DNA of 64,000 nucleotides from positions 304,501 to 368,500 of the forward strand of contig LSRY02000060.1 of assembly GCA_001643675.2 (NCBI GenBank). The letters are read 5' to 3'. This document shows, one piece after another, positions 10,028-21,520 of the stretch (its first letter is position 1; each line of letters starts with the position of its first letter). The notes below the pieces were generated by a model. It ran no database searches. It had not been told where the DNA came from and worked only from the letters and a program-made list of their open reading frames with translations. This stretch comes from Monocercomonoides exilis (Eukaryota; Preaxostyla; Oxymonadida; Polymastigidae). The translations under genes were made by a program, and so were the position numbers.

Positions 10028-12688
10028 TCACAGACACTTCTGTTTCCTCAGATGCATTGAAACAATTGTTTCTAGAATGGCTGCATGAATCTCTGTTTTT
10101 CCTGCAAACTCTTCTGTTTGCAGCGGATCCACCTGGAGATTGTGAACCTAGCCATCGAAGGAATCAACCTGGAGGGATAAGCCACAGGGCAGGAGCAAGG
10201 AGCCAGCAAGATCAATCGCAAGGGTGTTGCCTTGCTGATGAGACTTCACTGAAGCCAGCTGCAGAATGAAGAACGGAGAGGCTCTTTCTGAAACAATTCC
10301 AGAAAGATTGCATCCCAAGTTCAATACCCAAAGTGATGAGTTTCCTTTTAAGCCATCTCCGCCTTTCAGACTTCGAATGTTCAGCAGCGCATGGTCTGAA
10401 CAGACGATATTGTTCCTCATGGATGGATAGCTTGTGACATTCGGGCTGTTATTGTCAAACAATCCAAATTGAACGGAGATGCTTCTTCCTGACACAGATA
10501 ACCCTCCTTTTAATGAATTGGCGATTGAGATGGCTTTCATTGCTCCTGAACAATTGGAAAGATCGATCATGAAGCCATTCCACTTGACCAAATCTTTGAA
10601 TAAATTTGTGTTCGATCTGGGCTGTTGTGGGAAAGTTTTTCCATCGAATGCACACGATATCATTCTTGCATTGGATTAGCCAGACAAAGAGGAGATGCTC
10701 CTTTTGTCTGAGGAAGATATACGTTTGTGGCTTGAGCAGTTATCAAATTCCCGCAACATAGACGAAGACGAAGCAGCCAAGCAGCACGGGCCAAGCGAAT
10801 TTCTTGTTATGTTTTGAAATGAAGACAGCTTCAAATGGAATGTCGAAGCATTCAATGTCACTCTCACTGCACACCCATCTACAAACACGATGTTTGAAAC
10901 AGCGAAGAAATTCATCTCAACATCCGTTTCTTGGCATTCAACAGAAACCAACGATTCACTTGAAACGTGAGCATCATTGAATTCCAAATGAATGCCCTGG
11001 ATGTTTGAATGCCCTCCCGAACCATCTGAGGAAAACACAATCACGCTTGATCCGCTCTGAGTTCCTCTCATCTAAATGTTCTGGAGCTGGCAGTCTTTGC
11101 AGTTGCGAAGAATGAGGCCTGATCCCTGAGCGCTGCAATTGGATGCATACACCTGCTGCATGAACAGCTTTGCCAGATCGTGGAAATCCATCAGCACTCC
11201 AGAAATAATATCTGTGAAATTCAGAAATGCACACGAGAAATATTCCCCACGACTTGCTGCCAGGCATGAAGAACTGAGACAGAGGCCAGCAAAAGTGCAG
11301 TCAGACATCGTCAATCTTCCACCGCTCATTTCAACAATCGAGCAATTCAGTTCAATTTCAGATCCTCCATCAGAAGCTTCTTGAGCAAAGATTGCGTCTG
11401 CAATCGACAAGTTGCTATCAGCAAGCGATATAAAGCTGGAATGAGAAGAAGAAAATGCGTTCCCAAACAAAAACGAAAGAAATTCCATTTTCACTCTCGA
11501 CGAGCACGAAACGAGACTACCCATCTTTCTTTCAATGCTGCTGCTCAGCACAACATTCCCCCTGGCGCCTTCCGCATCCAGTGATTTGATTGTCACATCG
11601 CGTGCATTTTCTTCGCTTGATTCCATGGTGTTTTTATTAATGACCTAATTGCTGTAAACAGAAGGAATGATGTGAGTCAGCGCAACATTCAGCGAAATGC
11701 AAGGCCCGCTCATCCCACCGCACTTCCGCGAATCAAATGCGTTGCTGGCTGATGAAGACGCAAATATCGTCTCGCTCTGAGACACAACAACAAGCAGCAG
11801 CAGATCTTGCTCGTCATAATAATTCTGAGCTGTGCATACCCACATCGCAAACTCACAAACAAACGGATGCTTGAAGTTGAGCTGGAAGAGCACAATACTG
11901 ATTTGAGATTTGATATATATGCATCTCACATGCAGCTCTCGTCCTGTGAATGCCTTGTAGTTCATGAAAGTTGTGTGTTCTGAGAGGAAAGGAAAATGAC
12001 CATCGCTCGTGATTGATGAGCAATCCAGGAATATTGCTCCTCCTCTTCCACTTTCTGAGCAGAAACACTCCGAGATAGCAGAAAAACGGCACTCGAAAAA
12101 GCCTCCTTCGCTCAGGCTCATGATCATTCCTCCACCTTTCTCGCTTTGGCTGCTTCCACAGTTCTTGATCAACGTGTTTTGCACAGACACGCTGCAAGGC
12201 TCGCTGCCAGTGCAGCTGATGATGGAGGGCTCAGATGGAGCATTTTGGAGGAGCGAATGGAGTGTGCAGCATTTCAGTTGCACTGTTGGACTGCCACCTT
12301 CATTCAATCTCTGCGACTCGCCTCTCCACTCAGCCTGCGCAAATACTGCCACAATGCTTTTGCACATCGGTTCAATATTGCTCATCATAGCATTTATCAT
12401 GTCAATGCTGCTTTCATGAGATGCCATCAAAATGTGACTTTTGCATTTGATCGATTGGAACGAGCAGAATGATATTTCGCATGTTCCAGACAAGCAGGAG
12501 ACGATGCAACAAGGAATGTCTGCTCGAGAAGCGCAGACAAATAGTAATAGAAAGACGATTGAATTACGTTCATTATTCAATGAAATAATGAAGGCTATTT
12601 TTTTTTGTTTTTTATCTTTTTCAAAAAGAAATATCAATTTCAAAAATTGGCAGGTTTTTTTCCCAGTCTTTGAATGTAATCGAGCCAA
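10028..12688 (-). pseudogene. Right-handed beta-helix (pectin-lyase-like) surface protein, four in-frame TAR stops
   Basis: One minus-strand frame of about 886 codons, broken only by TAG 11645-11647, TAG 11072-11074, TAA 10676-10678 and TAG 10148-10150, before a TGA at 10028-10030. The N-terminus has a hydrophobic signal-like stretch (IVFLLLFVCASRA). The body repeats short strands rich in Ser, Cys, Gly and Asn, such as GGGMIMSLSEGGFFECRF and GRGGAIFLDCSS, typical of parallel beta-helix surface proteins. Such proteins form very large families in oxymonads and trichomonads. Absence of frameshifts means either recent nonsense changes at Gln codons or a code in which TAR is read as Gln. The Met at 12688 precedes a Lys-rich leader, so the real start may be further in, near the hydrophobic segment. 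Confidence 0.6.
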
Positions 12689-13025
12689 TCAAAGTGCAAA
12701 AGCTAGTTGTTTGTGTGTATATTGATTCAATCCAATTTGTCATTCAACATAATATCAATTAACTTTATTGAATCTAAATAATAAAACATCATTCATTTCA
12801 ATATCCACTTTATACTACTTTTTATCCATATTAAACATATGAAAAAACATGTGGATTACATAATTGGAAAGTTCAACAATCGACGGATGAAATGTTGATA
12901 TATTTTTAATCGTTTGTTGGTGCAAACAATTTTTTACGGTTTAATAAATATTTTTTTCCTTTCGATCTTCGAATGAATTTGTCGAAAACAATAAATATCA
13001 TTAAAAAAACAACATTAACAATATA
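12689..13025. other. AT-rich spacer
   Basis: No coding or repeat signal seen between the beta-helix gene start and the left terminus of the DIRS-like element. Confidence 0.5.
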
Positions 13026-13113
13026 CAATTCGCAATAGAGTGAATATCCGAACGCAAGGAGCAGGTTTGCTCCTCAATAATGAGTATTGTTCACGATTTA
13101 TGGGCGGTTTAAG
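13026..13113 (+). repeat. Left inverted terminal repeat of the DIRS-like element
   Basis: Begins CAATTCGCAATAGAG. The first 59 bp match the reverse complement of 16775-16833 at 57 of 59 positions. The inner part (13076-13113, containing GAGTATTGTTCACGATTTAT) is identical to the reverse complement of 20620-20657. Confidence 0.8.
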
Positions 13114-13806
13114 ATCTAACTTCGCCAATACTCAAATTCAAAGTTGATCCTAATTGTCCGCAATGAAAATGAAGCAACAACCTGTAACAATAGAACACAG
13201 AGACGGCGATGGAAGAGAATAAGATCAATTTTTGAAACTGGAAAGAGGAAAAATTATTATTGAAGAATTTCCCAGTATCTGAGCATGTTTGACAACATCC
13301 GGAACAGAAGATAGTGCACAGCTGAAAGAGCCGTACAGAGAGCTGCACATATTGAAGAGATAATATCAATAACAGAAGCTGCAAAACAGAGTGAGATAAT
13401 TATTTGAATTAGTAAAGCGTTGTGCCACAAGACAATTTCAGAAACTGAAACCACGAGAAATCGTGAGATATATAAACAAAATGAAGATATGATATTCTAT
13501 AGGTTTTAAAAAAGAATACAACTTCACATTATTTTGTTTATTTATTAGGAATAAGAACAACGTATTGAAGCAAGATATCGATATATTAAGAAAGTGCTTG
13601 ATATCGCAAGAATTTTTAGAGATAGATCCACAAATTGCAGAGAGATTATTTTGGAGAAAGAATTTCCTATCTAATGAAATTTCAAAATAATATTATATAC
13701 ATATACAATATAGAAGAGATATATTCATATAATGCTGTGGAATTCCAATTTAAACAAAACCAACGAGAAACAACAGAATATTGATAGAATTTGAAAGGAA
13801 GAAGAT

Positions 13807-13933
13807 CCGCGCATAGCCGCGAGACAAAGAGAGAAGAGAGAGCCGCGCTTTGCCGCGAGACAGAGAGAGAAGAGAGAGCCGCGCTTTGCCGCGAGACAGA
13901 GAGAGAAGAGAGAGCCGCGCTTTACCGCGAGAT
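13807..13933 (+). repeat. 36-bp tandem repeat, about 3.5 copies
   Basis: The unit is GCCGCGCTTTGCCGCGAGAC followed by a 16-base purine tail. Each unit holds two CCGCG blocks around a short spacer, so it can pair with itself. Looser versions recur at about 14270, 14350, 14640 and 14820. It is far more GC-rich than its surroundings. Confidence 0.7.
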
Positions 13934-16774
13934 CATGATTTGATTAAATGAAAGAGGTGCAGAGAATTGATGCGAGAGAGGGATAAATAGAGTATCTGCT
14001 TGATATGAAAAGAAGATTTATTGTGAAAAGAGCTGTGCAGTTACGCGAGATACCGATAAATACAATGACGAAATATTTATATTTATATAATGCAAGGATA
14101 TTTGTAATAATCGATACATATATTACAGCAATGTTTTAATAAAAGGATAATTTCATCACAGTTACAAGATAATTATTTGAAATGAAGCTGTGCATATTCG
14201 GGAGAGAGTTACAAAGAATCAAACCGAGTTGGATCTTGAGATAATGAGAAAAGAGAGAGAATAGAAAGTCGTGCTTTACCACGAGATTAAGAGAGGAGAG
14301 AGAGACCGCGTTCAATACCAAGACTATGAGAGGAGAGATAGCAGAGAACCGCGCTTCGCAGCGAGATGATAATAGAGATAGAAATCTCTGAAAATCGATT
14401 GGCTTTGCAAAGGAAATATTGACAAGCTGTATTACGAAACAATATTAAAACTGAATAAGTGAAATATCATTAATTTATAATTCGAAATGATACGTTTCAT
14501 TATAAGAGAAATTATCATATAAGGGAAACCGCTAAATATTACTGGACTGAGAAAAAAAAAAAAAAGAAATTTGTGGATTGTCGCGAGATAATAGTGGAGC
14601 AACAAAAAACTGATGATCGAAAGAGTTAATATGAAGAGAGAACCGAGTTTGCTGTGAGAAAAGGAGAGAAAGAAATTGAGAGAAATGGCGATTTGATAAT
14701 ACTATAAGAAACAGTGCATAATTACGAGATATGTGCAGATATAGAAACAGCGAAACTTTTCCAGAAGATTGAAGAAGTGAAATCCGCGAAGAATCTCGAG
14801 GAGAAGATAGAGCATGTGACCGCGGAAGACCGCGAGAGGCGGATACAGAAAAAAAGCTGAATAGTGCAGCTGAAATATATCAAAGAAGACTTCGCATATC
14901 TCAGCAAAAATGCCGATAGACGCACTCAGCCAGACTTAGAAGAAGCGGGACTATGCACTGAGAGTGTAAAAAGTCGCAGAGACATGTCAAACATTAGTAC
15001 CGAGAAGACTAGATATTATTGAAGACACCATTGCTCCGGTTCCCAGCGGAATTATTTGTAAACTATCCTCTTTAAAAAGGAAGAGAAAGATAGAATTGTT
15101 TATTTACGAGATTGAACTAGTCCATTATTGAGAAACATCGGATTGATCTCTAAAGAGATGAGAAATGATGACTAGAATTTTCCCCCATGAAAAATAATTA
15201 GTGTTAGACTGGAGAGGAAAATATATAAGAAGGAAACCTTTTCAAGCATGGAGAGAATACGTTGGAGCGAAGGACATATCAGCAGTAATATTGAGTAACC
15301 CAAATAGTGAAAGAGATACAGGGAGAGCTCTGCGAAGATTTACAATTCTTGAACAAGCAAAGTTCTGGTGATACTGACCCCCTCATTGAAAAAGATGCCA
15401 AGTGAATTATGGCAGAATTTATTGGGAACCAATCGAATACGAATTTTTCAAGTGGAGAGATCAATAAAGCTGAACGAAAAGTATTCGAGTCTATTAACAT
15501 TTTCAGAGAATTTGAGACGAATGAGAAAGATATTGATTCTTCTCCTAAACTCACGTTAGAGATATGCCGAGAAGTGGAAAACAATATTGATCAATGCAGG
15601 AATTAACAATTTTAACAAAATGTGGAAGACACCACATTTAACTCAATAGACACGCAAGCATCACAGAGGAGAGCCCCTATCCTCACAGAAATTTTGTAAC
15701 GTTTGAGCCAGCTGAGCTGGAGAGATTGAGAAGGTAGTGTTCTATATTGAAAGAGAATGCAGCATTAATAGAAGTGCAGATAAAGATAACATTAAGGAAG
15801 ACAATAAAAATCGATATTAACAAACATTCAAACTCACTCATCGATACAGAAGAAACGCTCCAACGTGAGTTGGATTTTTCCAGGATTATTTTAAAAAGAT
15901 GAACACGTGCGGTTGATATTAAAGATGGTGAGCCTGCAAATATGCAGAGAATAAAAGAAGAGTTAGAAGCTATTCAAAAAGAGTATGAAATACACGATCA
16001 TTTGACCGCGCTCTCGATTAGACATAAAGTTATAATACACATATCAAGAAGAAAATGTTGAGATTGGAAAGCGAGAAAGATACACGCAAGAGGGGAGCAA
16101 GGATCAAGAGTGGACAGAAAATTAAAAACATTTTTCTTGTTCAAGATATGAAATGGATCCTGTTGACGATCGACTTTCAAGAACCCCCTCGTGGAGAAGA
16201 AGAAAGGTTGGATATAAGTGGAGGAATGAAGGATATGTGAATCGAGAATGCAAATTCAGAGATGAAATATTGTATCAAATATGTATATATATATATACAT
16301 ATATCAGAAGCTGGGGGAGATGAAGATATGAGAAAAGGGAAGAATTTAAAGAGACAAGACTTCCTGAGCTAAGAAGAGAGAAAGTTGAGAGAAAGAACTC
16401 AATCACAACACAACTTATTCCGATCACTCGAGTGTCGGAGAACATCCCTCATAATTCCCAGCAGCGGAAGCGAACTGACTGGAAGCAGACACACTGCCTC
16501 ACAGAGAAAGAAGGGCACAGACCGGAGGAAGAATGGAGAAAGAAGTCAAGGTTATATAATAAAGAACTCAAGAGGAACGAATTCCCGGTCGAGAACACCT
16601 CGGAAACACCTCAAGAAATAAAGGGAGTAGAGACAATGGCCGCACCTTCATCCGCAGGCTCTCAACACATCCGCCGCACGATGACGTGCTAGGCAGGAGG
16701 GTTTAAGATCATTATATATAAATAAATAAATATAAAATTAAGTAAGAATAAATATTTAAAAAGGGATTTCAAAA

Positions 16775-16870
16775 CTCATTATTGAGGAGAAAACCTGCTC
16801 CTTGCGTTCGGATATTCGCTCTATTGCGAATTGATAGAACGCAGTGAGACAGGATTTGATCCGAAATTAT
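16775..16870. repeat. Internal complementary region (circle-junction repeat) of the DIRS-like element
   Basis: 16775-16833 is the inverted copy of the left outer terminus. 16831-16870 is the inverted copy of the right outer terminus (two mismatches in about 40). The two share the TTG at 16831-16833. This fused order is what a circularised copy would have at its ends. Confidence 0.75.
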
Positions 16871-17138
16871 ACTAACGCGGATGGAGAGACTCAGAGCGGC
16901 TGGGTGCGTCAGAGAGAAACATATTTGGAGGAATATGACGAGAAAAAGGGCGAGATATAGAAGGATAGAGGAAAAGATCAACCGCCCGAAGATATTAATG
17001 TGCACCTAGAACCTTTTTTGAGAAACATGGAAACAAATAAAAAGTTCAAGCATGATCCTACTCCTTTATAAGATTATTATTGTTTTTACAGAGAAGAATT
17101 GAATATTTAATATGCAGTGTGTGATGATTGGTGTTACT

Positions 17139-17324
17139 CTGCTGATGCAGCAGAAGAGCGGGAGGCAGAGCGCATCACATGCAGTTTTCTTTTCCACGCC
17201 TCGCGGAAGCGAGAGTGGTTTTTCTTTCTGCTCCGACCAGAATACTCGCCTCACCGGATCCCTGCACTGACTGCAGGAGAAAGCTCCGAGGGGCAATGTC
17301 CCCTGCCCTCTGGTCTTCGTGACC
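17139..17324 (+). other. Cluster of perfect hairpins, candidate structured RNA
   Basis: Six short hairpins follow one another: CTGCTG-ATG-CAGCAG (17139-17153); CCAC/GTGG enclosing CTCGC-GGAA-GCGAG (17194-17218); CTGCA/TGCAG (17262-17276); GGAG/CTCC (17276-17287); GGGG/CCCC (17290-17303); and GGTC-TTCGT-GACC (17312-17324). One has a GNRA-type tetraloop. The stretch is much richer in G and C than its flanks. It lies between the internal repeat and right terminus of the DIRS-like element. I match it to no known RNA family. Confidence 0.35.
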
Positions 17325-18815
17325 AAGGCAAAAAGGCGAAGAAGGTGGTGAAGTGAAGCGGACAATTCAAAATACACTTATTTTTGTAACCCTGGGTGAC
17401 GTGGTGACTTCTGACGTGACATTTTTTATTATTGACGGACGTAACAAAAAATACCACGTTACAAATCAAAACCATAATATCGATTAATTGTTTTAAAATA
17501 GTTAATGTTAAAAATATAATACATTTTATTTGATTTTTAAATCAGAAAAATACAGAAAAATGTTTTTCTCAAATCTTCCATAATTCATTTTTCACTGCCG
17601 TGTAAGCGGTGAACGGAATTTTGACACGTCACTAACGTCAGTGACTCCTGACTCCACTTCAAGTCAGTTTTTCAAAAAAATCAAAAAATGTGGAAGAAGA
17701 ATAAATAAAACAAATCAAATCAAAGAATTCATATGATTACATTTTTGTCAAAGATGCAACCATAAATTTTTGCTTTTCTTTTCATATTGCAACTATTTTG
17801 ATGGAAGAATAAATCATAACTCCAAAAAATGAAACCCTATAACACCAATTGAAGTTTATCACAATTGCATAAATATTTGAACTGGAATATTTACCAGGTA
17901 GAGACTTATTAAATATTAATCAAGAATTAATGTCTTATTCATTGTTAATCGAAATGAGAAAAGCTTCAAAAACCGTTTTTGAAGATCAAACATCTTTCAA
18001 GAATATGCTGAAACTTTAGAAACATTTTGAATCTCCCACTGGATTATTGATGAAAGTTTATTCTGTAAAAGGATTGCCGCAACTGCTTCTTATTTACAAT
18101 GGATAACCCAAAAATAAACAAGAAAAAATAAGAGCATATATACACAAAAAAATCTGAATGCTATTAATTGTTGAGGTTTGTGATGTTTTAATTGAATTAA
18201 CCTGTTGTTTGTTTTGACGAGCAATTCGAATTCTCATCAATAATAAAATAATTTCTTCTGCTTTTAAAGAACAAGGTTTTCAATTTTTGTGAACTTTTAT
18301 TGCTTCTCGTTTTCTTTAATTTCAAATGGTCAGCAGTTACTCATCATCCGCTTCTCTTGGCTGAAATTGTTTGGAATTCACTGTTAAAGCAAAGTTAATG
18401 AAGAGACCAGATAAATACATAACGACAAGAAGAGGAGGAGATACAGCTCGGAGAAACGAGATAGCAAGATTCTTTCTATTTATTAAAAGAATATTATGCT
18501 CAAACCAGTTATTCACGGTCAATTTTCAAAGAAAAAATGAAAAAAATTAAAGGATGTGTCTTTTTTTAATTGTTTTTGTTTATTCGTTCTATCGAAATGA
18601 AGTGCAGTTAATAATTTTGTTCAAGAATAGAATCTGATTTCTGTTTATTTTTTTCCCCGTGAAATTGTGATAAATGCAATAATTTTCATGAATAAAAATT
18701 TATCTTTCTCCTTTTTTTGGAATTCACATAATAATCAGAAACCACTAACAACATTTCAGTATAAAAATTTCTGTCAAGAAAATCAAACATTTCACCTTTG
18801 CTTGTTTTGACATCT

Positions 18816-19793
18816 TCACATCCATCTTCTTCCATCCTTTCGAATGATCGTCATTTCAATCTCTTTCTTTTCGCTTCTTCCATTTCTTCTTTCTCCTCTT
18901 CTTTCAATCTCGTTGTAATAATTTGAAAGAATTCCAAGCTTTCTCATGTGATCCTGCAATTCAATGTTTGCCTCTGAATTTCCTCCTAAACAGCATAAAC
19001 AACTCCTTCTTTCTGAAAAGCACCAATTTTTACAGTCCTGTTTTATGCTTCTCCTTTTAAATATTCGAGGCATCCGCCGAGAAAGTCTGGACAATTTTTC
19101 TTTGATGCTCGATGCACCTGAACAATGCTGTTGATAAGTTCAACGTATTCTTTATTCCAAAATGTGCATGAGTAAAAAAAATCGAAAATTGTTGTTAACC
19201 ATCTCCTTAATATAAACTCTTCTTTCTCTTCTGTTACTCTTTTTTCTTCTTTTCCTCTCCCCCAATCAATACATCTCATCAACTCTTCCAATTCCCTTCT
19301 TGCCTCTCTCCAAAAGTGCAGCTCATTTTCAATCTCTCTCTCCTTGTTTTTGTTATTGCCCAATCTGTGGATCAAAAACGACTAAGCACATTGATAGGCG
19401 AGTAGTGAAAAATTGTGATGCTTCTGATGATATTTAATGATTTCTTTGATTTTTTTCTAAAAATGGTCTTTTTTCATTTCCTTAAAAAAAGTAAATTATA
19501 TCAATTAAATGAAGAAACGACAATTCAAAATTTATCAATAAACAAATCAAACCGAACACATATTAGAATTGCTCAGAGCCAGCAAAGCCATTTCCACCTC
19601 ATTTAATGTTTTCTCGTTTTCCTCTTTCCTCGATACAGCGTTCTGGTGCCATGGCATACAAATCGATTGTATTTCTGAAGAAGTCATAACTTATAAAAAA
19701 ACAGCATCTACAAAGATTAATCAGCAGTTTTTCGTTCTTTCCTTCTTTCTTATAGTTTTCGTCAATTATCATCCTTTCAAATCTTTTCCTCAT
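18816..19793 (-). pseudogene. Fragment of an acidic helical-repeat protein family, inside the hAT-like element
   Basis: Three overlapping minus-strand fragments in shifted frames read as one broken helical protein: DENYKKEGKNEKLLINLC, then RELEELMRCIDWG (about 19300), then FILRRWLTTIFDFFYSCTFW (about 19200), then LGGCLEYLKG and a Cys-rich tail. The pattern (helices with WF/FF pairs, EE/KK stretches) resembles a large family of ARM/HEAT-like hypothetical proteins I associate with oxymonads. A related fragment lies at 55.37-55.8 kb. Frameshifts and stops make it non-functional. It was apparently captured by the transposon. Confidence 0.5.
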
Positions 19794-20438
19794 ATAAATT
19801 TCTGAAAGGCTTGAGTGATTATTCTTTTCAGCTTATTGCAATATCTCAATTGCTCCAACAATAGAAAGATATTCACAATCGATATTATCATTTTTTCGTT
19901 CATCTTTCATATTTTTTCGATGGTTCAGCAGTGAAAATAGAGTAAATATTGAAGATATTCATATCCTTCATTACTTCATTCATTTCTTCGATTTTTTGTT
20001 TCTTCCCTTCCTCAATGCAATCACAAGTTTACAAAATAATTCTGACATTCAAAAAAAAATAAACAAATGCAATTATCATGACTTTTATGCTAAATTAAAA
20101 TTTCGCACCCATGTATTTTTCTGTGTTGTTCAATTTATATCTTTAAGAAGGGAAATAAAATTAAGCATGCATTGCCATTTTGATTTAAAAAGAGAATTTG
20201 CATATTCTTTCACTAAATAAATCGTGCCATATTATTAACACAAAAAGCGCAAAAGCCATACCTGTGCCTACACAATTCTTTCGTACACATGCATTTTTTC
20301 ACAACTATTAATGCAAAACATAGTTTCATTTTTTGTAAATTTACGTTGTAATGGGATTTTTGTGAAATCCAAAATTCTTTTGAAGACGTAGTTTAACATG
20401 CCATAATTAACAAAATATTTTTTCTCAAAAAGAAAAAT

Positions 20439-20439
<1 letters not shown>

Positions 20440-20488
<49 letters not shown>
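20440..20488 (+). repeat. Poly(T) tract of 49 bases
   Basis: An uninterrupted run of 49 T just inside the right end of the hAT-like element. Read on the minus strand it is poly(A), so it may be the tail of a retrocopied insert, though no matching transcript is identified. Confidence 0.9.
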
Positions 20489-20489
<1 letters not shown>

Positions 20490-20619
20490 GAAAACTGGTG
20501 ACGGACGTGACGATATTTTTTCTTCACGTCACCCAGGCTTATATTTTTGTCTAAATGTTTTTGTCTATATTTTCATCTCGCCCTTTTTCCCACGTCATTT
20601 TGGGAGGGCGAAGTTTTCA

Positions 20620-20691
20620 CTTAAACCGCCCATAAATCGTGAACAATACTCATTATTTCGGAGCAAATCCTGTCTCACTGCGTTCTATCAA
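20620..20691 (-). repeat. Right inverted terminal repeat of the DIRS-like element
   Basis: The inverted core 20620-20657 is identical to the left repeat. The outer 20652-20691 matches the inverted 16831-16870. The outermost bases are CAA, as at the left end. Confidence 0.75.
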
Positions 20692-20764
20692 ATAATGCAT
20701 GTTTGTTTTTGCAATCAATTTTATAAACATTTAAGATATATGTTTTTTCAAATATTTTTCGTAA

Positions 20765-20875
20765 CTTAAATGAACTCAGTCTATCTTAAATGAACTCAGT
20801 TTATTCAAATAAACCCGATCTATTCGAATAAACAAGAGTTCATTTGAATAAGCCTGGTTTATTTGAATAAAAAAA
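20765..20875. repeat. Cluster of degenerate TTCAAATAAAC-type short repeats
   Basis: Two direct copies of CTTAAATGAACTCAGT-like sequence are followed by four variants of TATTCAAATAAAC in both orientations. A related block lies at about 9140-9190. No gene is present. Confidence 0.5.
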
Positions 20876-21019
20876 ATCTATTCAAAATTTATCTAATGAC
20901 AATGTTTTTGTCCTCTCTGAAACAACCCAATTTCTCCTTCCTCCTAAAATTATCCATTTACATCGATGAATATCTCAGAAATACATTAATAAAACAAAAT
21001 AGCAGCAAACCATCAAGAC

Positions 21020-21520
21020 ATACTTGAAATCAGCCTTCAAAGTCACCTCGCGATGCAGCCAAATGTCTCCTCCTCCGAATCTCCACAAATCCACCATTTC
21101 CATTTGCTTCTTCAAAATCCAACAATTTTTGAGGTGAATTTGTCAATAATCAATTTCTGGAGTCTTCCCTCCAAAAAACACTTCAATTTTCCGAGTTTTC
21201 TGCAAAGAAAGTGAGGCGCATGCTTTCCTTTCAATTCTGTCCCTTTCGGCACAAAACAAAAACCATTTTTCAAAAATTCTGCCCACATCCAACACCTGCA
21301 CAACGCCTTTATCCTGCACAGTCTGCAAAAGGAAATTGCTTCGATTCTGATCATTCCACTCAAAAAAAGCAGATGATTCTTGAATTATCTTCATTCGTTT
21401 CCTTTTTGATATCCAATGAAGAGGTTCAAATACTTTCCATTGCTCCATGCGCTTCTTCATTTCAAAGCCTCGGATCAATCAGCTCCTGTTTGCTAATCAA
21501 CCAGAAGTTAAAAATAAATA
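21020..21520 (-). pseudogene. Hypothetical protein fragment, interrupted by TGA codons
   Basis: A single minus-strand frame stays protein-like for about 165 codons (for example MEQWKVFEPLHWISKRKR and CWILKKQMEMVDLWRFGG). It is broken by three TGA codons, two near 21490 and one near 21143. Composition is balanced, not low-complexity, so this is probably a real gene remnant. No domain recognised. The upstream and downstream limits are unclear. Confidence 0.35.

Larger units (their letters stand above)
17387..20541. mobile_element. Non-autonomous hAT-like element with 14-bp TIRs and exact 8-bp TSD
   Basis: The left end TAACCCTGGGTGAC (17387-17400) and right end GTCACCCAGGCTTA (20528-20541) are inverted repeats with one mismatch. 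The pairing extends inward through GTG/CAC. Immediately outside both ends is the same 8-mer, TATTTTTG (17379-17386 and 20542-20549), the duplication length expected of hAT transposition. Subterminal GACGTGAC-type repeats occur near both ends. The same terminal motif flanks hAT copies 1 and 3 here, which probably supplied the transposase. The element has no transposase itself; it holds a fragment of a cellular-type gene and a long T tract. It is inserted in the DIRS-like element and so is younger. Confidence 0.85.
13026..20691. mobile_element. DIRS-like retroelement with ITRs and internal circle-junction repeat, interrupted by a hAT-like insertion
   Basis: The left inverted terminal repeat (13026-13113) and right one (20620-20691) share an identical inverted core of about 38 bp but have different outer edges. 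At 16775-16870 an internal region carries the complement of the left outer edge immediately followed by the complement of the right outer edge. They are joined through a shared trinucleotide: the termini both read CAA, and the junction GCGAATTGATAG has one TTG. This is the layout known for DIRS elements, which replicate through a circle. Removing the later insertion leaves about 4.5 kb, a normal DIRS length. The interior 13.1-16.8 kb is purine-rich. Only short frames remain (for example 15409-15606), and I see no RT or recombinase motif, so the copy is non-autonomous or very decayed. Confidence 0.75.

Noticed and set aside
13801-14360. CRISPR-like array in the CCGCG repeats
   Set aside because: Units are contiguous tandem copies with no variable spacers, and the context is a eukaryotic retroelement.
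16831-20691. A second independent TIR element abutting a first one at 13026-16833
   Set aside because: The shared trinucleotide at the junction and the common inner core of the outer repeats fit one DIRS element with an internal complementary region better than two adjacent elements.
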